Shown here piece by piece: positions 14,782 to 23,771 of a DNA stretch of 37,127 nucleotides. A program made the position numbers and the translations under genes. The first letter of the stretch is position 1; every line of letters begins with the position of its first letter. Source of the DNA: a virus; IMG/VR virus record IMGVR_UViG_3300006733_000007, positions 1-37,127 of that record; one strand, 5' to 3'. The notes beneath the pieces are model-generated. The model saw only the letters and a program-made list of their open reading frames with translations. It did no database searches and was not told the DNA's origin.

Positions 14782-15620
14782 GGCACCTGCTTTTTCCTCA
14801 GGTCTGTCTTTTTCAGCATAAGCTCCACATCTGGGTCAAGCCCCTTGTAAACGATAACTCCACCACCACCCTCAACATTCACCACATCCTGAAATGCAGT
14901 GTCTTTCCTCTGCCACCATCTCTGTGCCTGAATCAGCACTGAGAGCTCCACCATCTTGGGGTATTGATAAGTAGAGGCAACCTTGTCAGCATGGGCTGCA
15001 GCTGTAGTCCCATTGACTCCCCTGATGACAGTGATTTTCTTGGTGGCATCTGAGGTGTCTGATTCGATGAACATCTGCTCTGACTCCACCAGTATAGTGT
15101 GCCCTGCAGCCAGTGTCCCTTCAGCTGAGACATCCAGCTCAGTCTCAGTGGCATCATCAGCAGTCACCGTGATGGCAGTGGCAGTGTATGGTGTGGCTGA
15201 GATGCCATCCCCATAGCCAAAGACACCAATGACCTCCACTCCCTTTCTGATACCGGCTGCAAATGAACCATATCTCCCATAGGGGAGTATCTCTGCCCAT
15301 GTCTTGGGAAAGTTATTGAAATCAATCAGGACAAAGTCTGTGTCCTCTGTTAGGGTATTCTCAAAAGTTCCATCTCCATCCTCATCAGTCTTGAGAGTGG
15401 TGATTGAGAGAATATCATCTGAAAAGAATATCTGATACCCTGCTCCCTGATAATACTTTGTGGTGCTCTCAACATAGAATGTCCTATGGCAGAGCTCATC
15501 CACCAACCTACTGGCTGCCTCAAGCATAGCCACCAGAGTGGTATTATGAGCAATGTCCAGAGTCACCCCACTCAGCTCCATCATAGCAACCAGTGTGTCT
15601 AGGTCATTATATGAGTTCAT
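14778..15620 (-). CDS. Head-tail connector/adaptor protein (gp6-like) with inserted beta domain
   Basis: 280 aa. The N-terminal helical part (TLVAMLEAASRLVDELCHRTFY, about 28-49, read as TLVAMLEAASRLVDEL then CHRTFY) and C-terminal helix (VELSVLIQAQRWWQRKDTAF near 225-244) match phage head-tail adaptors. Between them (about 145-215) sits a beta insert ending TVIRGVNGTTAAAHA, a domain met in many phage adaptors and tail proteins. Position after the capsid block supports the call. Confidence 0.75.
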   Translation of the reverse strand: MNSYNDLDTLVAMMELSGVTLDIAHNTTLVAMLEAASRLVDELCHRTFYVESTTKYYQGAGYQIFFSDDILSITTLKTDEDGDGTFENTLTEDTDFVLIDFNNFPKTWAEILPYGRYGSFAAGIRKGVEVIGVFGYGDGISATPYTATAITVTADDATETELDVSAEGTLAAGHTILVESEQMFIESDTSDATKKITVIRGVNGTTAAAHADKVASTYQYPKMVELSVLIQAQRWWQRKDTAFQDVVNVEGGGGVIVYKGLDPDVELMLKKTDLRKKQVP

Positions 15621-15802
15621 AGTCCACCTCTTTTGGCAGTGATGTCCTCAGTCCATCCACAGAACCGGCAATGGAGCATGCCTGTCTCTGGATGCACCTC
15701 CAGATGATAGTCACACTCAGGGCAGTGGGTTCTCCTGATGAGCCCCTGTTCCCTCTGCCTCCTGAGATTGTTCTCTATTTCAGTGAAAGCCCTCTTTGCC
15801 AT
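15617..15802 (-). CDS. Small zinc-ribbon protein (61 aa)
   Basis: CPEC (residue 27) and CRFC (residue 45) spaced by 14 residues with a beta-like HLEVHPETGMLH linker: a textbook zinc ribbon. Basic N-terminal helix (NNLRRQREQGLIRR). Stop overlaps the adaptor start. Function unknown. Confidence 0.75.
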   Translation of the reverse strand: MAKRAFTEIENNLRRQREQGLIRRTHCPECDYHLEVHPETGMLHCRFCGWTEDITAKRGGL

Positions 15803-15811
15803 TGGTCTCCC

Positions 15812-15892
15812 TTATGCGGTCTTGTTGGTGTGCTCATACCAATCCAGCAGGATAGTGATGAGGTCTCCATTTGCCCCCACTGTTACTGCCAT
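15812..15892 (-). CDS. Possible 26-aa protein
   Basis: Reads MAVTVGANGDLITILLDWYEHTNKTA; GAGGTAG lies 3 nt before the ATG and the gap between two genes is otherwise empty. Codon use agrees with neighbours. Too short for a firm call. Confidence 0.4.
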   Translation of the reverse strand: MAVTVGANGDLITILLDWYEHTNKTA

Positions 15893-15894
15893 GG

Positions 15895-16287
15895 CTACCT
15901 CACATATATGATGACTGTGCCACCCTTGGAATCACCAGCATTGGAGACTACCAGAGACAGGACATCATTGACTGCCATCGGTGCCATATTCCCTGCATTT
16001 CCATCAGTCATGCAGGGCACCACTTGGGTGTTAGCATTATTGGCAAGATTGGCTCCCAGAGCTGCCAGCACATCCATGCCATTAGAGTCATTTAGCACCA
16101 CATCATACAGGTTGGTGGGTTGGGTGCCCCCTCCATCAGGCTTGAACACCACCCTGAGTATCTGACCGGAGACATGGGCTGTATTGGTGCCACTCACATC
16201 TCCGCTGGCATCTGAAAGCCAGTCAAAAGTGATTTTTCTGATTGAGCCTTGGTCTATTTTATCTGTGATAGTGTTGGTTCCTGCCAT
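15895..16287 (-). CDS. Virion structural protein candidate (130 aa)
   Basis: Start set at ATG 16287 because AGGAGGTA lies 7 nt upstream. Beta-rich Gly/Asn/Thr composition (ITFDWLSDASGDVSGTNTAH) resembles capsid decoration or head-fibre proteins. Located in the structural block; no family recognised. Confidence 0.65.
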   Translation of the reverse strand: MAGTNTITDKIDQGSIRKITFDWLSDASGDVSGTNTAHVSGQILRVVFKPDGGGTQPTNLYDVVLNDSNGMDVLAALGANLANNANTQVVPCMTDGNAGNMAPMAVNDVLSLVVSNAGDSKGGTVIIYVR

Positions 16288-16304
16288 GATATACCTCCTG
16301 TTTT

Positions 16305-16389
16305 CTGGGGGAGCAGTGGTGAGCAAAGGAGTCCAACTCTGCCACTACTATAGAATACAGCTCCCCCAGCTGGGGTGGCTAATCCCCAG
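16305..16389. other. Intergenic nested inverted repeats
   Basis: CTGGGGGAGC (16305-16314) pairs with GCTCCCCCAG (16360-16369), enclosing a further AGTGG/CCACT pair. A second hairpin GCTGGGG/CCCCAGC follows and overlaps the stop of the 183-aa gene. No T-run, so a transcript-stability or processing role is likelier than termination. Confidence 0.6.
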
Positions 16390-16941
16390 CTATTTCTTTT
16401 TGGGCTTTTTCTCCTTGTCCTCCGGTGGGAGCTCCATCATCAGGAGCTCATCCACATTGAGCTCTGGCTCCTCTGCCAGACCCAGCACAATCTTTCTGTA
16501 GAGGCTCTTGTGTGACTGCTCCAGAGCACCAGCCTCATCCAGCTCCTTGAGCATCTTGCAAATGTTATGGTAAGCCATCTCACCAATGACAATCGCTTTC
16601 TCCTGAGGGATTTCATTGCCCTCATCATCCTTGGTTCTCCAGTGGATGGCTGTGGTTGGCTTGAGGGACTCCTCACACTCCTCACAGGCAAGGATTTTCT
16701 CTCTGGCATCATAGGGGACATCCACATCCAGCTGGGTGCATTCCTTGTTCTTGCAGACAGCCACATTCTTGATTTGATACATCTCAAACCTTTCCTCATC
16801 AGTGATGATTCTCTGGTTGAGGGCATCAAAGAGTTGCTGGCTGGTGTAGTCCCCTTTCTTGGGGTAGAGGTTCAGAAATAACAGCCTCTCAAATATAGTG
16901 AGACTAAAGGTGAATCTCTTGGGCTCCTTTGTTTTTGCCAT
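16390..16941 (-). CDS. Hypothetical protein with Cys-pair motif (183 aa)
   Basis: ATG 16941 after AAGGAGGAG. N-terminal FTFSLTIFERLLFLNLYPKK, middle CKNKEC ... CEEC (residues ~63-94) forming a possible zinc site, helical C-terminus with a Lys-rich tail (KEKKPKKK). In the head-gene block; may be a capsid-associated or assembly factor, but I do not recognise the family. Confidence 0.7.
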   Translation of the reverse strand: MAKTKEPKRFTFSLTIFERLLFLNLYPKKGDYTSQQLFDALNQRIITDEERFEMYQIKNVAVCKNKECTQLDVDVPYDAREKILACEECEESLKPTTAIHWRTKDDEGNEIPQEKAIVIGEMAYHNICKMLKELDEAGALEQSHKSLYRKIVLGLAEEPELNVDELLMMELPPEDKEKKPKKK

Positions 16942-16977
16942 GGACTCTTTCTCCTCCTTTTGTGGACTCCTTTTGAT

Positions 16978-17005
16978 TGGGGGCTGATTTCAGGCTCAGC
17001 CCCCA
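16978..17005. other. Intergenic hairpin
   Basis: TGGGGGCTGA and TCAGCCCCCA pair perfectly over 10 bp with an 8-base loop, between the 36-aa zinc-ribbon gene and the 183-aa gene. No T-run on either side. Confidence 0.65.
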
Positions 17006-17017
17006 CAAGCCCTCTAT

Positions 17018-17128
17018 TTAATTGTAGTCCTTGTTCTGCTCACCACACTTGGGGCAGACAGCACCCACCTCATCAGCAGGGCTGGACTTTCCGCAGTGGG
17101 GGCAGACCCATTTCTCATTATCTGGCAT
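17018..17128 (-). CDS. Minimal zinc-ribbon protein (36 aa)
   Basis: Found by eye: MPDNEKWVCPHCGKSS, ending CPKCGEQNKDYN. CPHCG and CPKCG are 16 residues apart, a complete zinc ribbon. AGGAGG lies 9 nt before the ATG. The longer open frame that overlaps it has no domain and is a shadow. Confidence 0.7.
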   Translation of the reverse strand: MPDNEKWVCPHCGKSSPADEVGAVCPKCGEQNKDYN

Positions 17129-17161
17129 CTTGCAAACCCTCCTTGCTTTAATCCTCCCATC

Positions 17162-17992
17162 TTATGTGATAGTTTTGGTGCACATGATGTAAAGTGCTGA
17201 CCCATCTGGGAGCCTGCACTTGAGCAGGGTGTCCACATTGCCGGTGTCAGTCTGAATCATGTTGCCAGCCCCGACTGTCCAGCCAGCAAATTCAAACAGG
17301 TAGGCATCATCATCCACATCAGCCATGCCGGTGGCATTCCCTCCATTGACAACCCTGAAACAGGAGAGCAAGCTTCCTGCAGGGTCAGAGGTGGCTCCGT
17401 CTGACCAGATTTCTGCCTGCACTGCAGCCATGGTGCCAGCTTGGGTGGCTTGGTTGGCAATGTGCAGGGTGGCTCTCATGGCTACCCCCAGACCGGTGAC
17501 TGTCCCTGTGTCTCCAAAGCTCAGGGAGATGTGGGCACCATGGGCAGTGCCAGCTGCCACATTGGTGACTGAGGTGAACAGTCTGGCTGACTCACCGCCT
17601 CCATCGGCACCTGTCAGGTATAGCCTCAGATACATGCCCCTGTTGTCCCCTGAGGTCTTGCCATTGTCAAAGTAGAAAGCCATAAATTTCATGTTGGCAG
17701 TGTCCTCAGTCACCGGAGCTGCACTGGTGCCACACTTGATGACACCTCCATCTGTGTTGGCTGCAGCCACATCACAGGCAGTCAGGTCAATTCTGGCATC
17801 CCCATCAAAGACAAGGGCATTGACACTCTCATCCCAGAGCATGAAGTTGGTTGCAGCTGAGCCCCAGAACTTGACATCCAGCCCTTGGGCTGATTTGCCA
17901 AAGTTCAGGACAGCACCACTGCCTGCAGTCTTTTCCACAAAGAAAAGATTGCCTGAGCTCCAATAGCTCTTGATGTCTGCTTTAGTTTCTCC
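17162..17992 (-). CDS. Virion structural protein (276 aa)
   Basis: Start at ATG 17992 with GAGGAGGTG; an upstream Met at 18037 is in a poorly supported stretch. Beta-rich, with VLNFGKSAQGLDVKFWGSAA and FMLWDESVNALVFDGDARID near residues 30-75, a repeat style seen in phage head-fibre or surface proteins. It lies just after the capsid gene and a 156-aa protein. Exact role unknown. Confidence 0.65.
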   Translation of the reverse strand, partial: GETKADIKSYWSSGNLFFVEKTAGSGAVLNFGKSAQGLDVKFWGSAATNFMLWDESVNALVFDGDARIDLTACDVAAANTDGGVIKCGTSAAPVTEDTANMKFMAFYFDNGKTSGDNRGMYLRLYLTGADGGGESARLFTSVTNVAAGTAHGAHISLSFGDTGTVTGLGVAMRATLHIANQATQAGTMAAVQAEIWSDGATSDPAGSLLSCFRVVNGGNATGMADVDDDAYLFEFAGWTVGAGNMIQTDTGNVDTLLKCRLPDGSALYIMCTKTIT

Positions 17993-18171
17993 CATTTCCT
18001 CACCTCCTCTATTAGAGTGTTTTAGGGCTATGCCCAAGGGAGTGGGTCTCCCCTTTGGCTCTGGAGAGCCTGAGATAGAGTCCTCAGGAGGAGCTGGATG
18101 GGACTGCCACCCTGCTCCCCCTGAGAGCTTTAGTCAGCTGAAAACATGGTCAATTTAGTATCTGGCTTTGA

Positions 18172-18642
18172 TTAAGTCAGGGCAGTGGGCATGACATCCT
18201 GCATCAGTCTTGCACCGTAACCCACTGGGACAATGCAGACAAATGATTCAGCACTGGGGTCACTCAGGACAACCCTGACATAAGGGAAGTCCTCAGTAAG
18301 CTCAGCTGCTCTTGTCATGATGATGAAAGTCTTGCCATCATCGGTTCCTGCAATGGTGATGCCAGAGGTGGTGGCAGCTGTCACTGCTCCAAAGGTATCA
18401 CCGGATGCAGCTGTGGTTTTCTTGTAGTCAAAGGCAATGGCAGTGCTGTTGGAGGGAGTTGTGTCATCACACTCCTCCACGGTCAGGGTTATGGCACCCC
18501 CCAGAACCCCACAGACAACCACAAAGTCAATGCGGTCATACAGCTGGGTGTTGATTATATCGGAGTTGGCAGCACCATTTACATCCACTGGGGCAAGCCC
18601 AAAACTGTAATGGATTAGCCCCTCAAGTTGCGGTAATCCCAT
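18172..18642 (-). CDS. Hypothetical virion protein (156 aa)
   Basis: Starts MGLPQLEGLIHYSFGLAP after GAGGAAAT. Contains SDIINTQLYDRIDFVVVCG and TLTVEECDDTTPSNSTA, beta-rich and Thr/Ala-rich. Position immediately downstream of the major capsid gene suggests a head decoration or head-associated protein by inference. Confidence 0.6.
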   Translation of the reverse strand: MGLPQLEGLIHYSFGLAPVDVNGAANSDIINTQLYDRIDFVVVCGVLGGAITLTVEECDDTTPSNSTAIAFDYKKTTAASGDTFGAVTAATTSGITIAGTDDGKTFIIMTRAAELTEDFPYVRVVLSDPSAESFVCIVPVGYGARLMQDVMPTALT

Positions 18643-18692
18643 TTGATTTCCTCCTCAGAGTTATTTATCGCCCCTTAATTCTGGGGCTGGTT

Positions 18693-20006
18693 TTAGGTTG
18701 CTATGGTCACGAATGGGCTCAGGGTGTTGCTCCCCTTTCTGGGAGTGAGGGCATTCAGCCAGCTGGGTTGACCGTCATACCGCATGGTGAACCGGAAAGC
18801 CACCTCATCTGTGGTGAATGCCACATGGATGGATGAGGCTGTCTTGAGGTTCCCACCGGCTTTCTGTCCAATCCAGTATTGGCTGCAGTCCACCAGCCCA
18901 AGGTCAGGGGTGGTGCCCATGGTCTGCATTTTCTCTGAGAGCATCAGAGGTCTGCCCATCAGGGTGCCAAAGGGAGTACCGGCTACACCATTGGCAGGCA
19001 GCCAGACAGCTGCACCACCGGTGCCCACCGCCAGACTCATCTGGGCAAGCTGGGGGAAAGTGTCATTGTTGCCCACCCACATGGCATTGGCATGGCAGCT
19101 GGGATGGAGCCTTGCCCACATGTTCACGATGTCGGCATAGTTAATCTCAGAGCTGGTGGTTCTGGTCACTGAGACAAGGCTGGGGTTCTTGGAGTTGAAC
19201 ATCCCCAGTGCCTGATTGGAGCCGTTGCCGGTCAGGTAGTCCTCATCCTCCACAAAGGCAATGGCTGAGGCAAACATGGTGGTGAGCAGGGGCTCCATGG
19301 AGATGGGGGAGTCATTGATGAGCTCATCACTCATATAGACCAGACCAGTCAGCTTGTGGAGGGTCAGGGCAATCCTGCCCAGCTTGGGTCTGGAGGCAGT
19401 AATGGTGCCTGCCTCATCCGGTCTGTATATGGTGACTCCACCAAAGAAATTGGAGGCATGGCTGGCAACATCAACCACCGGTATCTCAATCCGGTTGGTC
19501 TGCATGGGAATGTTGGTGGCTTTGCCCTTGACAATGGATTTCTCCAGTGCCATGGCATCCAGCTGTGCCCTGAACTCTGTGGGCACCAGATAGCCACCGG
19601 TTGCCAGTTCTGATTCCTCCATGTGACCGGTTGTGGCAGCCCTGATTTCAGCACCCTCCACAGCCAGCTGTGCAGTATGCCATGCCTTGAGTTTGGGGGC
19701 ATTGTCTATGGTGCCTCCCTTACGGTCAGCCCTGACAACATCCCTGCAGAACTCCCACATGCCATCCCACTCACCCTTTTGGGACTCAAGGAGTTTATCA
19801 GTCTCATCCTTAACCACCTCAATTCTGGATGCAGCTGCAGCTTTGTTCGCAGCATCTCCAGTGGGGGCAGCTGTTATTCCCAGCTCCCCAATGATGTCCC
19901 TGATGGTTGCCTTGAGGTCATCCCCCTTGACTTCCTCCTCAGGGATGGGCTGCCCATACTCATCTTGGAGTAGCAACCCTGTTTTTGAATCGGTCTTGAA
20001 TTTCAT
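18693..20006 (-). CDS. HK97-fold major capsid protein
   Basis: 437 aa. About 125 residues of charged, helical N-terminus act as a scaffolding delta domain, with a likely cleavage zone near HMEESELATGG (residues 128-138). The mature part begins GGYLVPTEF and shows NIPMQTNRIEIPVVD and LYMSDEL-type patterns (LVYMSDELINDSP) characteristic of HK97-family capsids. It follows the protease gene by 24 bp. Confidence 0.95.
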   Translation of the reverse strand: MKFKTDSKTGLLLQDEYGQPIPEEEVKGDDLKATIRDIIGELGITAAPTGDAANKAAAASRIEVVKDETDKLLESQKGEWDGMWEFCRDVVRADRKGGTIDNAPKLKAWHTAQLAVEGAEIRAATTGHMEESELATGGYLVPTEFRAQLDAMALEKSIVKGKATNIPMQTNRIEIPVVDVASHASNFFGGVTIYRPDEAGTITASRPKLGRIALTLHKLTGLVYMSDELINDSPISMEPLLTTMFASAIAFVEDEDYLTGNGSNQALGMFNSKNPSLVSVTRTTSSEINYADIVNMWARLHPSCHANAMWVGNNDTFPQLAQMSLAVGTGGAAVWLPANGVAGTPFGTLMGRPLMLSEKMQTMGTTPDLGLVDCSQYWIGQKAGGNLKTASSIHVAFTTDEVAFRFTMRYDGQPSWLNALTPRKGSNTLSPFVTIAT

Positions 20007-20030
20007 GGATTTTTCCTCCTCAGGTATAAA

Positions 20031-21482
20031 TTACTTGACTTGCCCTTTAAGTTCTCCAACCACCTCAATGATGGCTGACTTTAGTGCCTCCTTGTCAGTT
20101 GCAATCTGGTTTGCTTTCTCCTGCAGCACCTCCTGAACAGCCTCAGTGATACCACCCTTGGTGTAAACTTTCTCTGTGTCCTCAGCTGTCTCAGACCTTG
20201 ACAGAACCCCAGCCACCAGCTCCGCACACTCCATGAGCATGCCAGCTGCCTTGTTGAGGTCTGCCTTGTTTGCAGCTGAAAGCACAGCACCGGCTTTCAC
20301 CATTATGTCATCAGGGATGTCCCCCCCTGTCTGGGTCTTAAATATCTGCCTGCACAGCTCCCATGCCCATCTGGAGGTCTCAGCATTCATGCCAAATTTC
20401 TCCACTACATTGGCACAATATGAGAGCTCATCAGCCACCTCCATCTGGGAGATGTCTGCATCTGGGTTAATGTCCAACTTTCTGCCTTTCCATGAGGTGA
20501 AAGACCTGTCAAAGACAGCTCCTTCCTCAATGGATGCCTCTGCCACCAACCAGTCCTCCACCTGCTTGGCATGCTCAGCCACCCACTCCTTGGCTTTGTC
20601 CATTGTCCAGTCCTTGTCTTTCCTGAACAGGTAAGTGATGATAATCTTGTCCTCTGTGCAATAGATGGCTGAGATGCCCTCATCAGCTGAAATTGTGATG
20701 GTCTTGATGTCATGCCCCTCATGGTTCCCCTCATCCTTGGGGTTGGGCACTCTGATATAGTCCTCAGTCTCCTCAGGCTTGGTGGTCTCATCCTCTGCCT
20801 TGAGCTCTGGGATGGTCTCCACCTTTTCCAGCTCCTCCACCTTGATACCATACTGCTCCAGATGGATGGTGCCTCTGAGCTGGTCATCCTCAGTGGTCTT
20901 GACCAGTTCCACACCCTGCCAGAGTTTGGGCATTGCCTCTGCCTCCTTGAGTAGTTGCTTGGAGACAGAACTCAGCTGAGAATACTCTGCTGGCTTTCCC
21001 TTGAGCCCCTGAATAGCATCCCTGTTGGCTGGGACAATGACCTGAGAGACCTCCAGCAGTTCCACCTCCTCATAAGTGACCCAAGGCTCCTTTTCTCCAT
21101 CTCCCATCTTGTATTTGGTGGGAATGAATCCGATGGAAAATGCAGCCATGTTCATGCTGGTGAGAATGAAAGCCCAGTCAGCCTCCTCATTCCCCATCCC
21201 AATATAGTATCTGGGCTTGCCATAGAGCCCCTCATCATTGATGTCCAGCTCTGCCCAGTGCCCAATCTGTTTCCTCAAGTCCCAATAATCATGGGAGCTG
21301 ACCAGCACTGGTCTTTTCTTGAACTCCTTGAGGGTCTTTTTCATGGAGCTGGGGAGCACCACCTCATCCATCCTGTCCATGCTCCCTGTGGACAAGGGGA
21401 TGAGAGCATCCACCTCACCTGTCTTGAGGTTGACATTGCTCACCTGCACCCTGTATGTGATTCTGACCAGATTGTTGTCCAT
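20031..21482 (-). CDS. HK97-type prohead protease with long C-terminal extension
   Basis: 483 aa. Residues ~20-155 are the S78/Caudovirus prohead protease: VSSHDY gives His64, AAFSIGF gives Ser116, ELLEVSQV gives Glu144, equivalent to the His-Ser-Glu triad of HK97 gp4. The remaining ~320 residues are acidic and helical, including IPDDIMVKAGAVLSAANKAD and a C-terminal coiled coil. HK97-like proteases are usually near 200-230 aa, so this looks like a protease fused to scaffold. It matures the capsid by cutting delta domains and itself. Confidence 0.9.
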   Translation of the reverse strand: MDNNLVRITYRVQVSNVNLKTGEVDALIPLSTGSMDRMDEVVLPSSMKKTLKEFKKRPVLVSSHDYWDLRKQIGHWAELDINDEGLYGKPRYYIGMGNEEADWAFILTSMNMAAFSIGFIPTKYKMGDGEKEPWVTYEEVELLEVSQVIVPANRDAIQGLKGKPAEYSQLSSVSKQLLKEAEAMPKLWQGVELVKTTEDDQLRGTIHLEQYGIKVEELEKVETIPELKAEDETTKPEETEDYIRVPNPKDEGNHEGHDIKTITISADEGISAIYCTEDKIIITYLFRKDKDWTMDKAKEWVAEHAKQVEDWLVAEASIEEGAVFDRSFTSWKGRKLDINPDADISQMEVADELSYCANVVEKFGMNAETSRWAWELCRQIFKTQTGGDIPDDIMVKAGAVLSAANKADLNKAAGMLMECAELVAGVLSRSETAEDTEKVYTKGGITEAVQEVLQEKANQIATDKEALKSAIIEVVGELKGQVK

Positions 21483-21733
21483 CAGAAATTCCTCCTGATA
21501 TAGTCCTTTGCCCAGTCAAGGATATGGTCTATATAGACCAACTCATCCTCACTCAATTCTGGCTTATCTCTACCACCCAACCTGAGTCCCACAGTGCCTT
21601 GCCCCAATCTTGGATTGTCAGGCTGGGTGTTGTTCTTAATAACAATATGAACATCCTGCCCCACAACCTCGGCAGGCAAGTGGGAGGTGCCCAGATGGAT
21701 AGGGTTTTCTTTTGTGCCTATAGCCTCAACCAT
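21482..21733 (-). CDS. Hypothetical head-region protein (83 aa)
   Basis: Start set at ATG 21733, which overlaps the portal stop (TGATG) after GGAGGGGG. Middle is polar (VIKNNTQPDNPRLGQGTVGL); C-terminus helical and acidic (DELVYIDHILDWAKDYIRR). Stop overlaps the protease start. No family recognised. Confidence 0.65.
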   Translation of the reverse strand: MVEAIGTKENPIHLGTSHLPAEVVGQDVHIVIKNNTQPDNPRLGQGTVGLRLGGRDKPELSEDELVYIDHILDWAKDYIRRNF

Positions 21734-23760
21734 CAACCCCCTCCCACCACAGGCACCCATGTGCACCTGCAGTTTGGGTGGACTGGAATTATCCCATGGG
21801 CATCCTTGAGTTCCTCCTTGGTGCCCTCAAGCCCATTGCAGACAGAGCAGGTTCTGGCATCAGCTGCCACAACAAATTCAGCCCTCTCCACACCTGCCTC
21901 ACTATATCCATGGAGAGCCCCCTCATTGCTTGCCATGATGGTCTCAGTTCTGGCAATCCTGAGAGACCTCACCTTGTCACACTCAACAAAGACCCCCCTG
22001 ACCCTCTTGGAAATCTTGTCCATGGACTCCCCTGCTTGGAACCCTGCAGCCAGCTGGTCAGCCAGCAATGCAGCTGTCTCCTCACCAACCTCCTCGGCAG
22101 CCCATCCTATTCTGGTCTTGAGCCATTTCATTGCCTCAGCAAAGGCAGGGGGCACATCCTCCTGCTTTCTGTGATATGCCTTGCTCCCCTCATGAGGAGT
22201 CTCTGGGGCATCCAAGTCCTCACCCTCCTCAAAGCTCTCAGCAAGGAGGGCTGTGAGTCCATCGGTCACTGCCTCTGTATAGGCAGCCTTGGCTGTCCTC
22301 TGGTTAATCAGAGTCTGGTCAGCTCCCCCTGATTCTGTCAGGTTGGAGAGAGCCTCCACCTCCTGCTTTCTGAACATCTTTTTGAGCTGAGTAATAATGT
22401 CCTCCTCAGCTTTCTCAACTCTCTGGACATATCTGAGCCAGTATGCCTCTTTCTGCTCAGGGGTCTCATACTGTTTTGCCTTGCCCTCCTTGGGAGTCTG
22501 AGAGTCCTGCTGGGGTGACTTGCCACCTGCAGGAGCTCCTGCTGGCAGACCCTCAGGGAATTTGCCCTTATCATTCACTGGGACTGCCACCTTGTTGATT
22601 GGTATCAGAATGAAATCCTGCTCCCATGGGTCAAGACCAGCATCACACCTTGCCTCATTCGCTGACATATAGCCGTTGTTGACCCCACTGTCCCTTTCTT
22701 TCCTTGCCTGCTCTTGGTCAGCTGGAACCACACTGGCATGGTGCACCTCCAGTTTGGGGTCATATCTTTTCTTTGCCAGTTGCTCTGTGAGCTTGGCATC
22801 AATCAGCTCAAGCCTTGGGGTGATAGTCCACTTGGAGAATACATACTCCCCAGACTCAGCATTTGCCCTGTTGACATTCTCTGAGATGCCCATGACAGAG
22901 AGGGGCATGCCAAAAGCCCCAAGGATGTTATCCCTGTTAAGCTTTCTCAATTTCCAGAAATCCATGTCCCTCTGGGAGATGATTGCCTTTTCTATCTTGG
23001 CACCCCCAGAGAGGATGGCAACCTTGTGTGCCCTGCCATAGCCCCCATGCTTGGAGCCAAAGGCAGCTGTGATTCTTGCCTCCTCCTCAGTTGACACCTC
23101 ATCTGGATAGGACAGGACAGTGCCCACAGCTGCGTCATTATAAAAATAGTTCCTGTTCCACTTTGAGCTGAAAACCTCAGTCTGCAGGTCAACTGCAATG
23201 GACTGGGTTGCCCCCACTCCCCAGTATGGGTTGGAGGGATTGGGGTTGTTTATCCAGATAATCTCATCAAGGTCAAAAGGAATCCTCTCTGTCCCTGCCT
23301 CAAAGACCCAGCCTGAAATAAAGCTCTCAGCATTAGCCACAGGTCTCATATAGCTGGGGGGAATCAGCCACATCTCAGCAGGAACTCCCAGCCCATTATT
23401 CACTGTATATATGAAAGCATTGCCCACTAGGTCAAGATACATCTGGAGGAGCATCTTGAACTCATAACCTGTTTGAAATGGGTTGACATAGCCCATCAGG
23501 TCAAGGAGAGGGTGCTTGAACAGTTGCTCCTTGTCCTCCTCCTTGTCTCCCCTCCTGGCATACAGCTCCAGCTTGGCTCCACCCACTGCCTGCCCAATCC
23601 TGCTCACACAGCCAAAGAGCCAGCCTATTTCACCATAGGCATCAAGGTATGCTCTGGTGTTCCACCCAATGGGTATCTGCCAAGAGCTCCCTGCATAGCC
23701 CCATGGTCTCTTGCCTGCCAGAACCTTGACTGCATCTTTCAATCTATCAGTTACTGCCAT
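21733..23760 (-). CDS. Portal protein fused to MuF (SPP1 gp7-like) domain
   Basis: 675 aa. Residues ~1-400 follow HK97-family portals (NTRAYLDAYGEIGWLFGCVS near 29-48; GMPLSVMGISENVN near 298-311). After a proline/glutamine-rich linker, residues ~600-675 are a Mu F domain: IARTETIMASNEGALHGY, then DARTCSVCNGLEG and IPVHPNCRCTWVPV with the conserved Cys-x-x-Cys and HPNCRC. Portal-MuF fusions are known. The portal forms the DNA gate at the head vertex; MuF proteins are minor head proteins ejected or retained inside. Confidence 0.92.
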   Translation of the reverse strand: MAVTDRLKDAVKVLAGKRPWGYAGSSWQIPIGWNTRAYLDAYGEIGWLFGCVSRIGQAVGGAKLELYARRGDKEEDKEQLFKHPLLDLMGYVNPFQTGYEFKMLLQMYLDLVGNAFIYTVNNGLGVPAEMWLIPPSYMRPVANAESFISGWVFEAGTERIPFDLDEIIWINNPNPSNPYWGVGATQSIAVDLQTEVFSSKWNRNYFYNDAAVGTVLSYPDEVSTEEEARITAAFGSKHGGYGRAHKVAILSGGAKIEKAIISQRDMDFWKLRKLNRDNILGAFGMPLSVMGISENVNRANAESGEYVFSKWTITPRLELIDAKLTEQLAKKRYDPKLEVHHASVVPADQEQARKERDSGVNNGYMSANEARCDAGLDPWEQDFILIPINKVAVPVNDKGKFPEGLPAGAPAGGKSPQQDSQTPKEGKAKQYETPEQKEAYWLRYVQRVEKAEEDIITQLKKMFRKQEVEALSNLTESGGADQTLINQRTAKAAYTEAVTDGLTALLAESFEEGEDLDAPETPHEGSKAYHRKQEDVPPAFAEAMKWLKTRIGWAAEEVGEETAALLADQLAAGFQAGESMDKISKRVRGVFVECDKVRSLRIARTETIMASNEGALHGYSEAGVERAEFVVAADARTCSVCNGLEGTKEELKDAHGIIPVHPNCRCTWVPVVGGG

Positions 23761-23771
23761 TGGTCAGCTCC

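Noticed and set aside
17014-17238. 74-aa minus-strand open frame
   Set aside because: It overlaps a complete 36-aa zinc-ribbon gene in another frame that has a good ribosome site; the longer frame has no domain.
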